Shown here: positions 16,252 through 25,548 of the stretch, one piece after another
Layout: every line of letters starts with the position of its first letter
Position numbering within the stretch: the first letter of the stretch is position 1
Source: Cronobacter sakazakii
Lineage (GTDB): Bacteria; Pseudomonadota; Gammaproteobacteria; Enterobacterales; Enterobacteriaceae
Direction: 5' to 3'
Assembly: GCF_000982825.1 (NCBI RefSeq)
Contig: NZ_CP011047.1
Coordinates: 124,001 to 188,000 of the forward strand
DNA: 64,000 nucleotides
Position numbers and translations under genes: made by a program
Notes under the pieces: generated by a model
What the model saw: the letters and a program-made list of their open reading frames with translations, nothing else
Told to the model about the DNA's origin: nothing
The model's database searches: none

Positions 16252-17676
16252 TTACTTTTTCTTCGCTTTCGGGTTCGGCAGGTCGGTAATGCTGCCTTCG
16301 AACACTTCTGCCGCCAGACCTACGGACTCGTGCAGGGTCGGGTGCGCGTGGATGGTGAGCGCGATATCTTCCGCGTCACAACCCATTTCGATAGCCAGAC
16401 CGATTTCACCCAGCAGCTCGCCGCCGTTGGTGCCGACAATCGCGCCGCCGATGACACGGTGGGTTTCTTTGTCGAAAATCAGTTTGGTCATGCCGTCTGC
16501 GCAATCGGAAGCGATAGCACGGCCAGAGGCTGCCCACGGGAAGGTGGCAGTTTCGTAGCTGATGCCTTTCTCTTTCGCTTCTTTCTCGGTCAGACCCACC
16601 CATGCCACTTCCGGCTCGGTGTAAGCGATAGACGGGATAACTTTCGGGTCGAAGTAGTGTTTCATGCCCGCGATAACTTCAGCGGCAACGTGACCTTCGT
16701 GAACGCCTTTGTGCGCCAGCATCGGCTGACCGACGATATCGCCGATCGCATAGATGTGCGGCACGTTGGTGCGCATTTGTTTGTCAACGCGGATAAAGCC
16801 ACGGTCGTCCACTTCCACGCCCGCTTTGCCTGCATCCAGGTTTTTGCCGTTCGGCACACGGCCGATAGCTACCAGCACCGCGTCGTAACGCTGCGCTTCC
16901 GCCGGCGCTTTTTTGCCTTCCATGGAAACGTAAATACCGTCTTCTTTCGCTTCAACGGCAGTCACTTTGGTTTCCAGCATCAGGTTGAATTTCTTGCTGA
17001 TGCGTTTGGTGAAGACTTTCACTACGTCTTTGTCGGCAGCCGGGATAACCTGGTCGAACATTTCAACCACGTCGATCTCTGAACCCAGCGCGTGGTAAAC
17101 GGTACCCATCTCCAGACCGATGATACCGCCGCCCATAACCAGCATACGCTTCGGCACTTCTTTCAGTTCCAGTGCGTCGGTGGAATCCCATACGCGCGGA
17201 TCTTCATGCGGAATAAACGGCAGCTGAATCGGACGAGAACCCGCCGCGATGATCGCGTTGTCGAAGTTAATCACGGTTTTGCCGTTCTCGCCTTCCACTT
17301 CCAGGGTGTTCGCGCCGGTGAATTTACCCAGGCCGTTCACCACTTTCACTTTACGGCCTTTGGCCATACCAGACAGACCGCCGGTCAGCTGATTGATGAC
17401 TTTTTCTTTCCAGGTGCGGATTTTATCAATGTCGGTTTTCGGCTCGCCGAAAACGATGCCGTGCTCGGCAAGCGCTTTGGCTTCTTCGATAACTTTCGCT
17501 ACGTGCAGCAGCGCTTTAGAAGGGATACAGCCTACGTTCAGGCAAACACCGCCCAGGGTGCTGTAACGCTCGACGATTACGGTTTCCAGACCTAAGTCAG
17601 CGCAACGGAAGGCTGCAGAGTAACCTGCCGGGCCTGCCCCAAGTACCACGACCTGAGTTTTGATTTCAGTACTCAT
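16252..17676 (-). CDS. lpd: dihydrolipoamide dehydrogenase (E3)
   Basis: FAD enzyme reoxidising lipoyl groups of pyruvate and 2-oxoglutarate dehydrogenases and the glycine cleavage system. It has 474 residues as in E. coli. The FAD GxGxxG motif VLGAGPAGYSA is at residues 11-21, the redox disulfide Cys45/Cys50 in GGVCLNVGC, the NAD site VMGGGIIGLEMG, and the catalytic His-Glu in HAHPTLHESVG near the C-terminus. Start ATG 17676 has AGAGG five bases upstream; the adjacent ATG 17679 is less well placed. A separate promoter is expected in the 206 bp after the aceF terminator. Confidence 0.97.
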   Translation of the reverse strand: MSTEIKTQVVVLGAGPAGYSAAFRCADLGLETVIVERYSTLGGVCLNVGCIPSKALLHVAKVIEEAKALAEHGIVFGEPKTDIDKIRTWKEKVINQLTGGLSGMAKGRKVKVVNGLGKFTGANTLEVEGENGKTVINFDNAIIAAGSRPIQLPFIPHEDPRVWDSTDALELKEVPKRMLVMGGGIIGLEMGTVYHALGSEIDVVEMFDQVIPAADKDVVKVFTKRISKKFNLMLETKVTAVEAKEDGIYVSMEGKKAPAEAQRYDAVLVAIGRVPNGKNLDAGKAGVEVDDRGFIRVDKQMRTNVPHIYAIGDIVGQPMLAHKGVHEGHVAAEVIAGMKHYFDPKVIPSIAYTEPEVAWVGLTEKEAKEKGISYETATFPWAASGRAIASDCADGMTKLIFDKETHRVIGGAIVGTNGGELLGEIGLAIEMGCDAEDIALTIHAHPTLHESVGLAAEVFEGSITDLPNPKAKKK

Positions 17677-17851
17677 CATGACCTCTTTGTAATTTTCCGG
17701 CGGGTCTGACGCTTAAGTTTTAACGCCCATCATCCACCGGGACGTTCTATCCGCTCGCATTTTACAAAACTGTTAACAATTTTGAAACAACAAACGGCAG
17801 ACGAATCCTTTTGGCACCTGATAATTTCGCACAGTCAGGCGGAATTACCAG

Positions 17852-17879
17852 AAAAAAGCCGGCCGTCAGGCCGGCTTTT
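17852..17879 (-). terminator. aceEF terminator
   Basis: GCCGGCC, TGAC loop, GGCCGGC followed by TTTTTT on the minus strand, directly after aceF. Confidence 0.87.
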
Positions 17880-17882
17880 CGC

Positions 17883-19781
17883 TTACATCACCAGGCGGCG
17901 AATGTCCGACAGGGTGTTGTTGATGATGGTGATGAAACGCGCACCATCAGCACCGTCGATCACGCGGTGGTCGAAGGACAGAGAGATCGGCAGCATCAGG
18001 CGCGGCACGAACTCTTTACCATTCCACACCGGCTCCATCGCAGACTTGGAGACGCCGAGGATAGCCACTTCCGGCGCGTTCACGATCGGCGCGAAGTGGG
18101 TGGTGCCCAGGCCGCCGATGCTGGAGATGGTGAAGCAGCCGCCCTGCATTTCGCCGGCGGTCAACTTGCCATCGCGCGCTTTTTTGGAGATGGTCATCAG
18201 CTCGCGAGAAAGCTCGATGATGCCTTTCTTGTTCACATCTTTGAACACCGGTACAACCAGGCCGTTCGGGGTATCCACCGCCACGCCGATGTTGATGTAT
18301 TTTTTCAGCGTCAGACGCTGACCGTCTTCAGACAGCGAGCTGTTAAAGCGCGGCATCTGCTCAAGGGCAGCGGCAACGGCTTTCATGATGAAGACAACCG
18401 GGGTGATCTTCACATCCAGCTTACGCTTCTCAGCTTCGGCGTTCTGCTGCTTACGGAACGCTTCCAGATCGGTGATATCGGTTTTGTCGAAGTGCGTAAC
18501 GTGCGGGATCATCACCCAGTTACGGCTCAGGTTCGCGCCAGAGATTTTCTGGATACGGCCCAGTTCCACTTCTTCCACTTCACCAAACTTGCTGAAGTCC
18601 ACTTTCGGCCACGGCAGCAGGCCCGGCAGAGAACCACCGGTCGCGCCAGCGGCAGGTGCGGATTCGGCACGTTTAACCGCGTCTTTCACGTAAGCCTGAA
18701 CGTCTTCGCGCAGGATGCGGCCTTTACGACCGGTGCCTTTCACTTTCGCGAGGTTCACGCCGAATTCGCGCGCCAGGCGGCGGATCAGCGGCGTCGCGTG
18801 GACGTAAGCGTCGTTTTCAGCAAATTCAGATTTGCCTTCGGCTTTCGCCGGAGCCGCAGCCGGTTTGTCAGCTTTCGCCGCCGGAGCCGGAGCCGCCGCT
18901 TCCTGTTTCGCCGCCGGAGCCACCGCAGGCGCTGCGCCTTCTACTTCGAAGACCATGATAAGCGACCCGGTGGAGACTTTATCGCCCACGTTCACCTTCA
19001 GCTCTTTCACGGTACCTGCGAACGGTGCCGGAACTTCCATAGAGGCTTTGTCGCCTTCTACGGTGATAAGAGACTGTTCAGCGGTGACTTTGTCGCCCAC
19101 TTTCACCAGCACTTCGGTCACTTCGACTTCATCGCCGCCGATATCCGGCACGTTGACGTCTTTCGCGCCAGCGGCTGCCGCCGGTGCAGATGCCGCCTGC
19201 TCGGTAACCTGCGGTTTGGCTTCAGCCGCAGACGCAGCGCCCGCCACTTCGAAGACCATGATCAGGGAGCCAGTGGAAACTTTGTCGCCGGTGTTGATTT
19301 TGATCTCTTTCACGGTGCCCGCGAACGGTGCCGGCACTTCCATAGAGGCTTTGTCGCCTTCTACGGTGATAAGAGACTGCTCGGCTTCAACTTTGTCGCC
19401 GACTTTCACCAGGATCTCGGTGACTTCGACTTCGTCGCCGCCGATGTCCGGTACGTTAACGTCTTTTGCTGCCGCGGCTGCCGGTGCTGCTGCCGGAGCG
19501 GCTTCTTTCTTCTCTTCAGCCTTCGCAGGTGCAGCGGCTGCTGCACCTTCGGCGGAATCGAAAATCATGATCAGTTTGCCGGTTTCGACTTTGTCGCCCA
19601 CGGACACTTTGATCTCTTTGACCACGCCCGCCTGCGGAGACGGGACTTCCATAGAGGCTTTGTCGCCTTCTACGGTGATAAGCGACTGTTCAGCTTCAAC
19701 CTTGTCGCCCACTTTGACCAGGATCTCGGTGACTTCAACTTCGTCCGCCCCGATGTCCGGTACATTGATTTCGATAGCCAT
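17883..19781 (-). CDS. aceF: pyruvate dehydrogenase E2, dihydrolipoyl acetyltransferase
   Basis: Core of the pyruvate dehydrogenase complex; it carries acetyl on lipoyl arms to CoA. It has 632 residues (E. coli 630). Three lipoyl domains, each with the GDKASMEVP motif, have lipoylated lysines at about residues 41, 144 and 245, joined by Ala/Pro-rich linkers. The E1/E3-binding domain (ATPLIRRLAREFGVNL) follows, then the catalytic domain ending with SFDHRVIDGADGARF. The three lipoyl coding segments are near-identical DNA repeats and so a possible site of recombination. It lies 14 bp after aceE in one operon. Confidence 0.97.
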   Translation of the reverse strand: MAIEINVPDIGADEVEVTEILVKVGDKVEAEQSLITVEGDKASMEVPSPQAGVVKEIKVSVGDKVETGKLIMIFDSAEGAAAAAPAKAEEKKEAAPAAAPAAAAAKDVNVPDIGGDEVEVTEILVKVGDKVEAEQSLITVEGDKASMEVPAPFAGTVKEIKINTGDKVSTGSLIMVFEVAGAASAAEAKPQVTEQAASAPAAAAGAKDVNVPDIGGDEVEVTEVLVKVGDKVTAEQSLITVEGDKASMEVPAPFAGTVKELKVNVGDKVSTGSLIMVFEVEGAAPAVAPAAKQEAAAPAPAAKADKPAAAPAKAEGKSEFAENDAYVHATPLIRRLAREFGVNLAKVKGTGRKGRILREDVQAYVKDAVKRAESAPAAGATGGSLPGLLPWPKVDFSKFGEVEEVELGRIQKISGANLSRNWVMIPHVTHFDKTDITDLEAFRKQQNAEAEKRKLDVKITPVVFIMKAVAAALEQMPRFNSSLSEDGQRLTLKKYINIGVAVDTPNGLVVPVFKDVNKKGIIELSRELMTISKKARDGKLTAGEMQGGCFTISSIGGLGTTHFAPIVNAPEVAILGVSKSAMEPVWNGKEFVPRLMLPISLSFDHRVIDGADGARFITIINNTLSDIRRLVM

Positions 19782-19795
19782 TCTTTCTTTACCTC

Positions 19796-22459
19796 TTATG
19801 CCAGACGCGGGTTGACTTTCTCTGCATCGATATTGAATTTGGTGATAGCGTCAGCCACCACTTTCTTATCGATTTCACCACGTTTAGCCAGTTCGCCCAG
19901 CGCAGCGACAACCACGTAAGAAGCGTCAACTTCGAAGTGGTGGCGCAGGTTTTCGCGGCTGTCAGAGCGGCCAAAGCCGTCGGTGCCCAGTACGCGATAA
20001 TCATCAGCCGGTACATAAGTACGAACCTGCTCGGCGAACAGTTTCATGTAGTCGGTGGAAGCGACCGCCGGTGCGTCGTTCATCACCTGAGCGATGTACG
20101 GTACACGCGGCGTTTCCAGCGGGTGCAGCATGTTCCAGCGCTCGCAGTCCTGGCCGTCGCGCGCCAGTTCGGTGAAGGAGGTCACGCTGTAGACATCGGA
20201 GCCTACGCCGTACTCTTTCGCCAGAATCTCTGCCGCTTCACGGACGTGACGCAGGATAGAGCCGGAGCCCAGCAGCTGAACTTTACCTTTGCTACCTTCG
20301 AGGGTTTCGAGTTTGTAGATACCTTTGCGGATACCTTCCTCGGCACCTTCCGGCATCGCCGGCATGTGGTAGTTTTCGTTCAGCGTGGTGATGTAGTAGT
20401 AGACGTTTTCCTGCGCTTCGCCGTACATACGCTGCAGACCATCATGCATGATGACAGCGACTTCATAAGCGTAAGCCGGATCGTAGGAGATACAGTTCGG
20501 GATAGTCAGCGACTGAATGTGGCTGTGACCATCTTCGTGCTGCAGACCTTCGCCGTTAAGCGTGGTACGACCGGAAGTACCGCCGATCAGGAAGCCGCGC
20601 GCCTGCTGGTCACCTGCTGCCCAGCACAGGTCGCCGATACGCTGGAACCCGAACATGGAGTAGTAGATGTAGAACGGGATCATCGGCAGGTTGTTGGTGC
20701 TGTAAGAGGTCGCAGCGGCAAGCCAGGAAGAACCTGCGCCCAGCTCGTTGATCCCTTCCTGCAGAATCTGGCCTTTCTCGTCTTCTTTGTAGTACGCCAC
20801 CTGCTCACGGTCCTGCGGGGTGTACTGCTGGCCGTTCGGGCTGTAGATACCAATCTGACGGAACAGACCTTCCATACCGAAGGTACGGGCTTCGTCCGCG
20901 ATGATAGGAACCAGACGGTCTTTGATAGACGGGTTTTTCAGCATCACGTTCAGGGCGCGTACGAAAGCGATGGTGGTGGAGATCTCTTTGCTCTGCTCAT
21001 CCAGCAGGGAGCGGAAATCTTCCAGCGCCGGCAGCTCCAGCTTCTCGGTGAAGTTCGGCTGACGAGACGGCAGGTAACCGTGCAGCGCCTGACGGCGTTC
21101 ATGCAGGTACTTGTACTCTTCAGAGCCTTCCGGGAAGGTGATGTACGGCAGTTTTTCCAGGTCTTCGTCGGCCACCGGCACGCTGAAACGATCGCGGACG
21201 TAGCGAACGCCGTCCATGTTCATTTTCTTCACCTGGTGAGCGATGTTCTTACCTTCGGCGGTGTCGCCCATGCCGTAACCTTTAATGGTGTGAGCAAGGA
21301 TAACGGTCGCTTTGCCTTTGGTTTCTTTCGCTTTTTTGAATGCAGCGTAGATTTTCTTCGGATCGTGGCCGCCACGGTTCAGCGCCCAAATCTCATCGTC
21401 AGACCAGTCTGCAACCAGCGCTGCGGTCTCCGGGTATTTACCGAAGAAGTGCTCACGCACGTACGCGCCGTTTTTGGATTTGAAGGTCTGGTAGTCGCCG
21501 TCAACGGTTTCGTTCATCAGCTGAACCAGTTTGCCGCTGGTGTCTTTACGCAGCAGCTCGTCCCAACGGGAACCCCACATCACCTTGATAACGTTCCAGC
21601 CAGCGCCTTCGAAGATGCCTTCCAGTTCGTTGATGATTTTGCCGTTACCGGTGACCGGGCCGTCCAGACGCTGCAGGTTGCAGTTGATGACGAAGACCAG
21701 GTTGTCCAGTTTTTCGCGGGTCGCGATGGTGATGGCGCCTTTAGATTCCGGCTCATCCATCTCACCGTCGCCGAGGAACGCGTAAACGGTCTGCTCAGAG
21801 GTATCTTTCAGGCCGCGGTGTTCCAGATATTTCAGGAACTTCGCCTGGTAGATAGCGCCGATCGGGCCAAGGCCCATCGATACGGTCGGGAACTGCCAGA
21901 ATTCCGGCATCAGTTTCGGGTGCGGGTAAGAGGACAGACCGTTGCCGTGAACTTCCTGACGGAAGTTGTTCATCTGCTCTTCGGTCAGGCGGCCTTCAAG
22001 GAACGCACGCGCGTAAACGCCCGGAGAGATGTGGCCCTGGAAGTACACCAGGTCGCCGCCGTCTTTGTCGTTGCGCGCACGGAAGAAGTGGTTAAAGCAC
22101 ACTTCGTAGACGGTCGCGGAAGACTGGAAGGACGCCATGTGGCCGCCGAGCTCGAGGTCTTTTTTGGACGCACGCAGCACGGTCATAATGGCGTTCCAGC
22201 GGATAGCAGAACGAATACGGCGCTCCAGTTCCAGATTACCCGGGTATTCCGGCTCTTCTTCAACGGGGATGGTATTGATGTACTGACGGGCGGCACTGCC
22301 CGCCGCTACGTTCACGCCGCCTTTACGGGCTTCGGAAAGCAGCTGATCGATCAGATACTGAGCACGCTCAACACCTTCTTCACGGATTACCGATTCGATC
22401 GCCTGTAGCCAGTCGCGAGTTTCGATCGGATCCACGTCATTTTGTAAACGTTCTGACAT
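19796..22459 (-). CDS. aceE: pyruvate dehydrogenase E1
   Basis: Thiamine-diphosphate-dependent decarboxylase of the pyruvate dehydrogenase complex. It has 887 residues, equal to E. coli. The ThDP motif runs from GDGEMDEPESKGA to NLVFVINCN. Conserved active-site segments include GHISPGVYARAFLEGR and HTIKGYGMG. The start at 22459 (MSERLQNDVDPIETRDW) matches E. coli; an in-frame upstream ATG at 22477 is not supported. The operon order pdhR-aceE-aceF-lpd is as in E. coli. Confidence 0.97.
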   Translation of the reverse strand: MSERLQNDVDPIETRDWLQAIESVIREEGVERAQYLIDQLLSEARKGGVNVAAGSAARQYINTIPVEEEPEYPGNLELERRIRSAIRWNAIMTVLRASKKDLELGGHMASFQSSATVYEVCFNHFFRARNDKDGGDLVYFQGHISPGVYARAFLEGRLTEEQMNNFRQEVHGNGLSSYPHPKLMPEFWQFPTVSMGLGPIGAIYQAKFLKYLEHRGLKDTSEQTVYAFLGDGEMDEPESKGAITIATREKLDNLVFVINCNLQRLDGPVTGNGKIINELEGIFEGAGWNVIKVMWGSRWDELLRKDTSGKLVQLMNETVDGDYQTFKSKNGAYVREHFFGKYPETAALVADWSDDEIWALNRGGHDPKKIYAAFKKAKETKGKATVILAHTIKGYGMGDTAEGKNIAHQVKKMNMDGVRYVRDRFSVPVADEDLEKLPYITFPEGSEEYKYLHERRQALHGYLPSRQPNFTEKLELPALEDFRSLLDEQSKEISTTIAFVRALNVMLKNPSIKDRLVPIIADEARTFGMEGLFRQIGIYSPNGQQYTPQDREQVAYYKEDEKGQILQEGINELGAGSSWLAAATSYSTNNLPMIPFYIYYSMFGFQRIGDLCWAAGDQQARGFLIGGTSGRTTLNGEGLQHEDGHSHIQSLTIPNCISYDPAYAYEVAVIMHDGLQRMYGEAQENVYYYITTLNENYHMPAMPEGAEEGIRKGIYKLETLEGSKGKVQLLGSGSILRHVREAAEILAKEYGVGSDVYSVTSFTELARDGQDCERWNMLHPLETPRVPYIAQVMNDAPAVASTDYMKLFAEQVRTYVPADDYRVLGTDGFGRSDSRENLRHHFEVDASYVVVAALGELAKRGEIDKKVVADAITKFNIDAEKVNPRLA

Positions 22460-22714
22460 GGGGGTATTCCTTATCATCTATCTAATACGTTGATTTATCT
22501 GGAACCTGTCCCATTGCACTCTGTGCTCTTACAGCGTCCGGCTGCGTCTGTAGCGGCTGTGCGCCCCCTTTCTTTTCAAGGGCTTCATCTTGCCGCCGCG
22601 ATGCAACCTGAACTACGGGCACTTAACAAAGCGCAATAAGACAGGTTCTGGGTTTAGTTGCCGCGCTTCAATGGCGCTTTTGGTACAAATCTTCCGGCAC
22701 AAACCGGAAAAACA

Positions 22715-23479
22715 TTAATTCTTACGTTGCTCCAGACGACGCAGCGAGCGGTCACGACGGCTCTGCTCACGGCTGCGGTCCAGCAAAATTTCTTCAATGA
22801 ACGCCAGGTGACGATGCGAGGCTTCCCGCGCCTGCTCCGGCTCCCGCGCCATAATCGCCTCGTAAATCCGGGTGCGATGGCCGCTGACCAGCGGCAGCAT
22901 TTCACGTCGCGCGTAGAGCAATTCGAAGTTCTGACGGACGTTTTGCGCCAGCATCGGCTCCATGCAGCGTAGCAGATGAAGCAGCACTACATTATGCGCG
23001 GCTTCCGTGACCGCTATCTGATACTGCACCACCGCGTTTGATTCTGCGTCCAGATCGCCGGACTCCTGAGCGCGCTCAATAGCCTGATGACATTCGCTCA
23101 TCCGCGCTCTGTCTTCGTCGGTGCTGCGCAGCGCCGCGTAGTACGCAGCGATGCCTTCCAGCGCGTGACGCGTCTCAAGAAGATCAAACTGGGATTCGGG
23201 GTGGTCAGAGAGGAGTTCTACCAGCGGGTCGCTGAAGCTTTGCCAGAGCGTACTCTGAACAAAAGTACCGCCGCCCTGGCGACGAAGCAGCAGGCCCTTC
23301 GCTTCGAGACGCTGAATCGCCTCTCGCAGGGAGGGTCGGGAAACGTCGAACTGTTTAGCCAGCTCGCGCTCAGGAGGCAGTTTTTCGCCGGGACGCAGCG
23401 TCCCTTCGAGGATCAAAAACTCCAGTTGCTGCTCAATCACATCGGAAAGTTTTGGTTGGCGGATTTTGCTGTAGGCCAT
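22715..23479 (-). CDS. pdhR: pyruvate-sensing GntR-family repressor PdhR
   Basis: Represses the pdh operon and relieves repression when pyruvate binds. It has 254 residues as in E. coli. The N-terminal winged helix (LRPGEKLPPERELAKQFDVS and SLREAIQRLEAKGLL) is followed by an FCD ligand domain. The C-terminus is unusually Arg-rich (DRSREQSRRDRSLRRLEQRK), as in the E. coli protein. The start at 23479 (MAYSKIRQPKLSDV) matches the family. A perfect PdhR operator lies 32 bp upstream, so autoregulation is expected. Confidence 0.97.
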   Translation of the reverse strand: MAYSKIRQPKLSDVIEQQLEFLILEGTLRPGEKLPPERELAKQFDVSRPSLREAIQRLEAKGLLLRRQGGGTFVQSTLWQSFSDPLVELLSDHPESQFDLLETRHALEGIAAYYAALRSTDEDRARMSECHQAIERAQESGDLDAESNAVVQYQIAVTEAAHNVVLLHLLRCMEPMLAQNVRQNFELLYARREMLPLVSGHRTRIYEAIMAREPEQAREASHRHLAFIEEILLDRSREQSRRDRSLRRLEQRKN

Positions 23480-24021
23480 TATTCCCTGTCTCTGCCATTC
23501 GCCCGGAGTCAATTGGTATGACCAATTTAACGTTCGTGTTGGTAAAGTAACAAAGTATTCACCTTCTGTCCATCCTGGTTTTGATTGAAATCAGGAAAGC
23601 CCGCATATTTTAACAATGATAAAGAAATAACGTTTCAGAAATGTAACTCCGCGCAAATGAACCCGTTACCTCAAAAGCGGTAGTTTTAACTCAAATGAAA
23701 CGTAAAGGCGTGCAACCTGAACCGTTTCATTAGTTTAAAATATGAATATCTATTCAATATCTGCGCTTAAGATGAATACGCGCGCCCGTCCGTGAAATAA
23801 CCGCAGCGATTTACAAATGGTTTCTTTTTATTCACTCCGCGAGTGCCCGCTGAGAAAGCAGGTGCATTTGGCAGCGCTTATCACTATTCTTGGCGCTGCG
23901 GTAGTCGTTATTAGAAATTTCATCCTTATTGGCTGTAAAGAAAAGACTACACACAGCGACATAACAACATTACAGCAGCGCCACGCTGCGGATTAAAAAT
24001 AACCACAAACGAGGTTTTATG
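23480..24021. other. pdhR/aroP divergent intergenic region
   Basis: 542 bp between divergent genes. Besides the PdhR box it is AT-rich (for example TTTAAAATATGAATATC at about 23735) and must hold both promoters. I looked for TyrR boxes for aroP; only half-sites resembling TGTAAA (23935) are visible, so none is called. Confidence 0.5.
23511..23527. promoter_or_regulatory. PdhR operator
   Basis: AATTGGTATGACCAATT is a dyad identical to the known E. coli PdhR box core. It sits upstream of pdhR in its promoter region. Confidence 0.92.
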
Positions 24022-25392
24022 ATGGAAGGTCAACAGCACGGCGACACGCTGAAGCGCGGCCTCAAAAACCGCCATATTCAGCTTATCGCGCTGGGTGGTG
24101 CTATTGGTACGGGCCTGTTTCTGGGCAGCGCCTCTGTAATCCAGTCCGCAGGGCCGGGGATTATTCTCGGTTACGCCATCGCGGGGTTTATTGCCTTTCT
24201 GATCATGCGCCAGCTTGGCGAAATGGTCGTGGAAGAACCGGTGGCAGGCTCTTTTAGCCATTTTGCCTATAAATATTGGGGCGGTTTCGCAGGCTTCGCG
24301 TCCGGCTGGAACTACTGGGTGCTGTATGTGCTGGTGGCGATGGCGGAGCTGACCGCAGTCGGTAAATATATCCAGTTCTGGTGGCCGGAGATCCCGACCT
24401 GGGCCTCTGCCGCCGTCTTCTTTGTGGTTATCAACGCCATCAACCTGACCAACGTAAAAGTATTCGGCGAGATGGAGTTCTGGTTCGCCATTATTAAAGT
24501 TATCGCGGTCGTCGCGATGATCCTGTTCGGCGCCTGGCTGCTCTTTAGCGGCACCGCAGGCCCGCAGGCCACGGTGCGCAACCTGTGGGAACATGGCGGC
24601 TTCCTGCCGCATGGCGTCTCGGGGCTGGTCATGATGATGGCGATTATCATGTTCTCGTTCGGCGGCCTGGAGCTGGTCGGCATTACGGCGGCGGAAGCCG
24701 ACGAGCCGGAAAAAAGCATTCCGAAAGCCACCAACCAGGTTATCTATCGCATTCTTATCTTTTATGTAGGTTCGCTGGCGGTGCTGCTCTCTCTGCTGCC
24801 GTGGACGCGTATCACGGCCGATACCAGCCCGTTTGTTCTGATTTTCCATGAGCTGGGCGACTCTCTCGTGGCGAACGCGCTCAACATCGTGGTGCTGACT
24901 GCGGCGCTCTCCGTCTATAACAGCTGCGTTTACTGCAACAGCCGTATGCTGTTCGGTCTCGCCAGACAAGGCAACGCCCCGAAAGCGCTGCAAAAAGTCG
25001 ACAAGCGCGGCGTGCCGGTCAACACCATTCTGGTCTCCGCCGCCTTTACCGCGCTGTGCGTGCTGATTAACTACCTGGCCCCGCAGGAAGCCTTTGGCCT
25101 GCTGATGGCGCTGGTGGTTTCCGCGCTGGTGATTAACTGGGCGATGATTAGCCTTGCCCATATGCGTTTTCGCCGCGCCAAACAGCAACAGGGGGTGACG
25201 CCGCGCTTCCCGGCGCTCTTCTACCCGCTCGGCAACTGGCTATGCCTGCTCTTTATGGCTGCGGTGCTGGTCATTATGCTGATGACGCCGGGTATGGCGA
25301 TCTCCGTGTGGCTGATCCCGGTATGGCTGCTTATCCTGGCTATCGGTTACTTCATTAAAGAGAAAAAAGCGAAAGCGGCGCACGCCCGCTAA
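24022..25392 (+). CDS. aroP: aromatic amino acid permease AroP
   Basis: Proton-coupled importer of Phe, Tyr and Trp in the inner membrane. It has 456 residues with about 12 hydrophobic segments, APC superfamily. The N-terminal signature ALGGAIGTGLFLGSA and the following PVAGSFSHFAYKYWG match E. coli AroP closely. ATG 24022 is chosen over ATG 24019 because GAGG is then seven bases upstream. It is a single gene followed by a hairpin. Confidence 0.95.
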   Translation: MEGQQHGDTLKRGLKNRHIQLIALGGAIGTGLFLGSASVIQSAGPGIILGYAIAGFIAFLIMRQLGEMVVEEPVAGSFSHFAYKYWGGFAGFASGWNYWVLYVLVAMAELTAVGKYIQFWWPEIPTWASAAVFFVVINAINLTNVKVFGEMEFWFAIIKVIAVVAMILFGAWLLFSGTAGPQATVRNLWEHGGFLPHGVSGLVMMMAIIMFSFGGLELVGITAAEADEPEKSIPKATNQVIYRILIFYVGSLAVLLSLLPWTRITADTSPFVLIFHELGDSLVANALNIVVLTAALSVYNSCVYCNSRMLFGLARQGNAPKALQKVDKRGVPVNTILVSAAFTALCVLINYLAPQEAFGLLMALVVSALVINWAMISLAHMRFRRAKQQQGVTPRFPALFYPLGNWLCLLFMAAVLVIMLMTPGMAISVWLIPVWLLILAIGYFIKEKKAKAAHAR

Positions 25393-25399
25393 GCTATCA

Positions 25400-25425
25400 A
25401 ACCCTCACTCGTCCGGGTGAGGGTT
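25400..25425 (+). terminator. aroP terminator
   Basis: AACCCTCAC, TCGTCCGG loop region and GTGAGGGTT, followed by a weak T-run. It is short of a strong U tract, so efficiency is uncertain. Confidence 0.55.
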
Positions 25426-25548
25426 GTTACCTTCCTCACAAATTCCTTCGCACAACACGATTATCCATCTCTGCGACTTATTACTGCTGCGCAGTTTTGC
25501 TTAGGCCGAATGATACTTCCGTCCATATCATTCACCGGAGATGTGTCG

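Noticed and set aside
17811..22408. Very long open frames (702 and 823 codons) antisense to aceF and aceE
   Set aside because: Shadows of biased codon use; the sense frames are unmistakable E2 and E1 proteins.
23930..23960. TyrR box for aroP
   Set aside because: Only isolated TGTAAA-like half-sites are seen, without a matching TTTACA at the right spacing.
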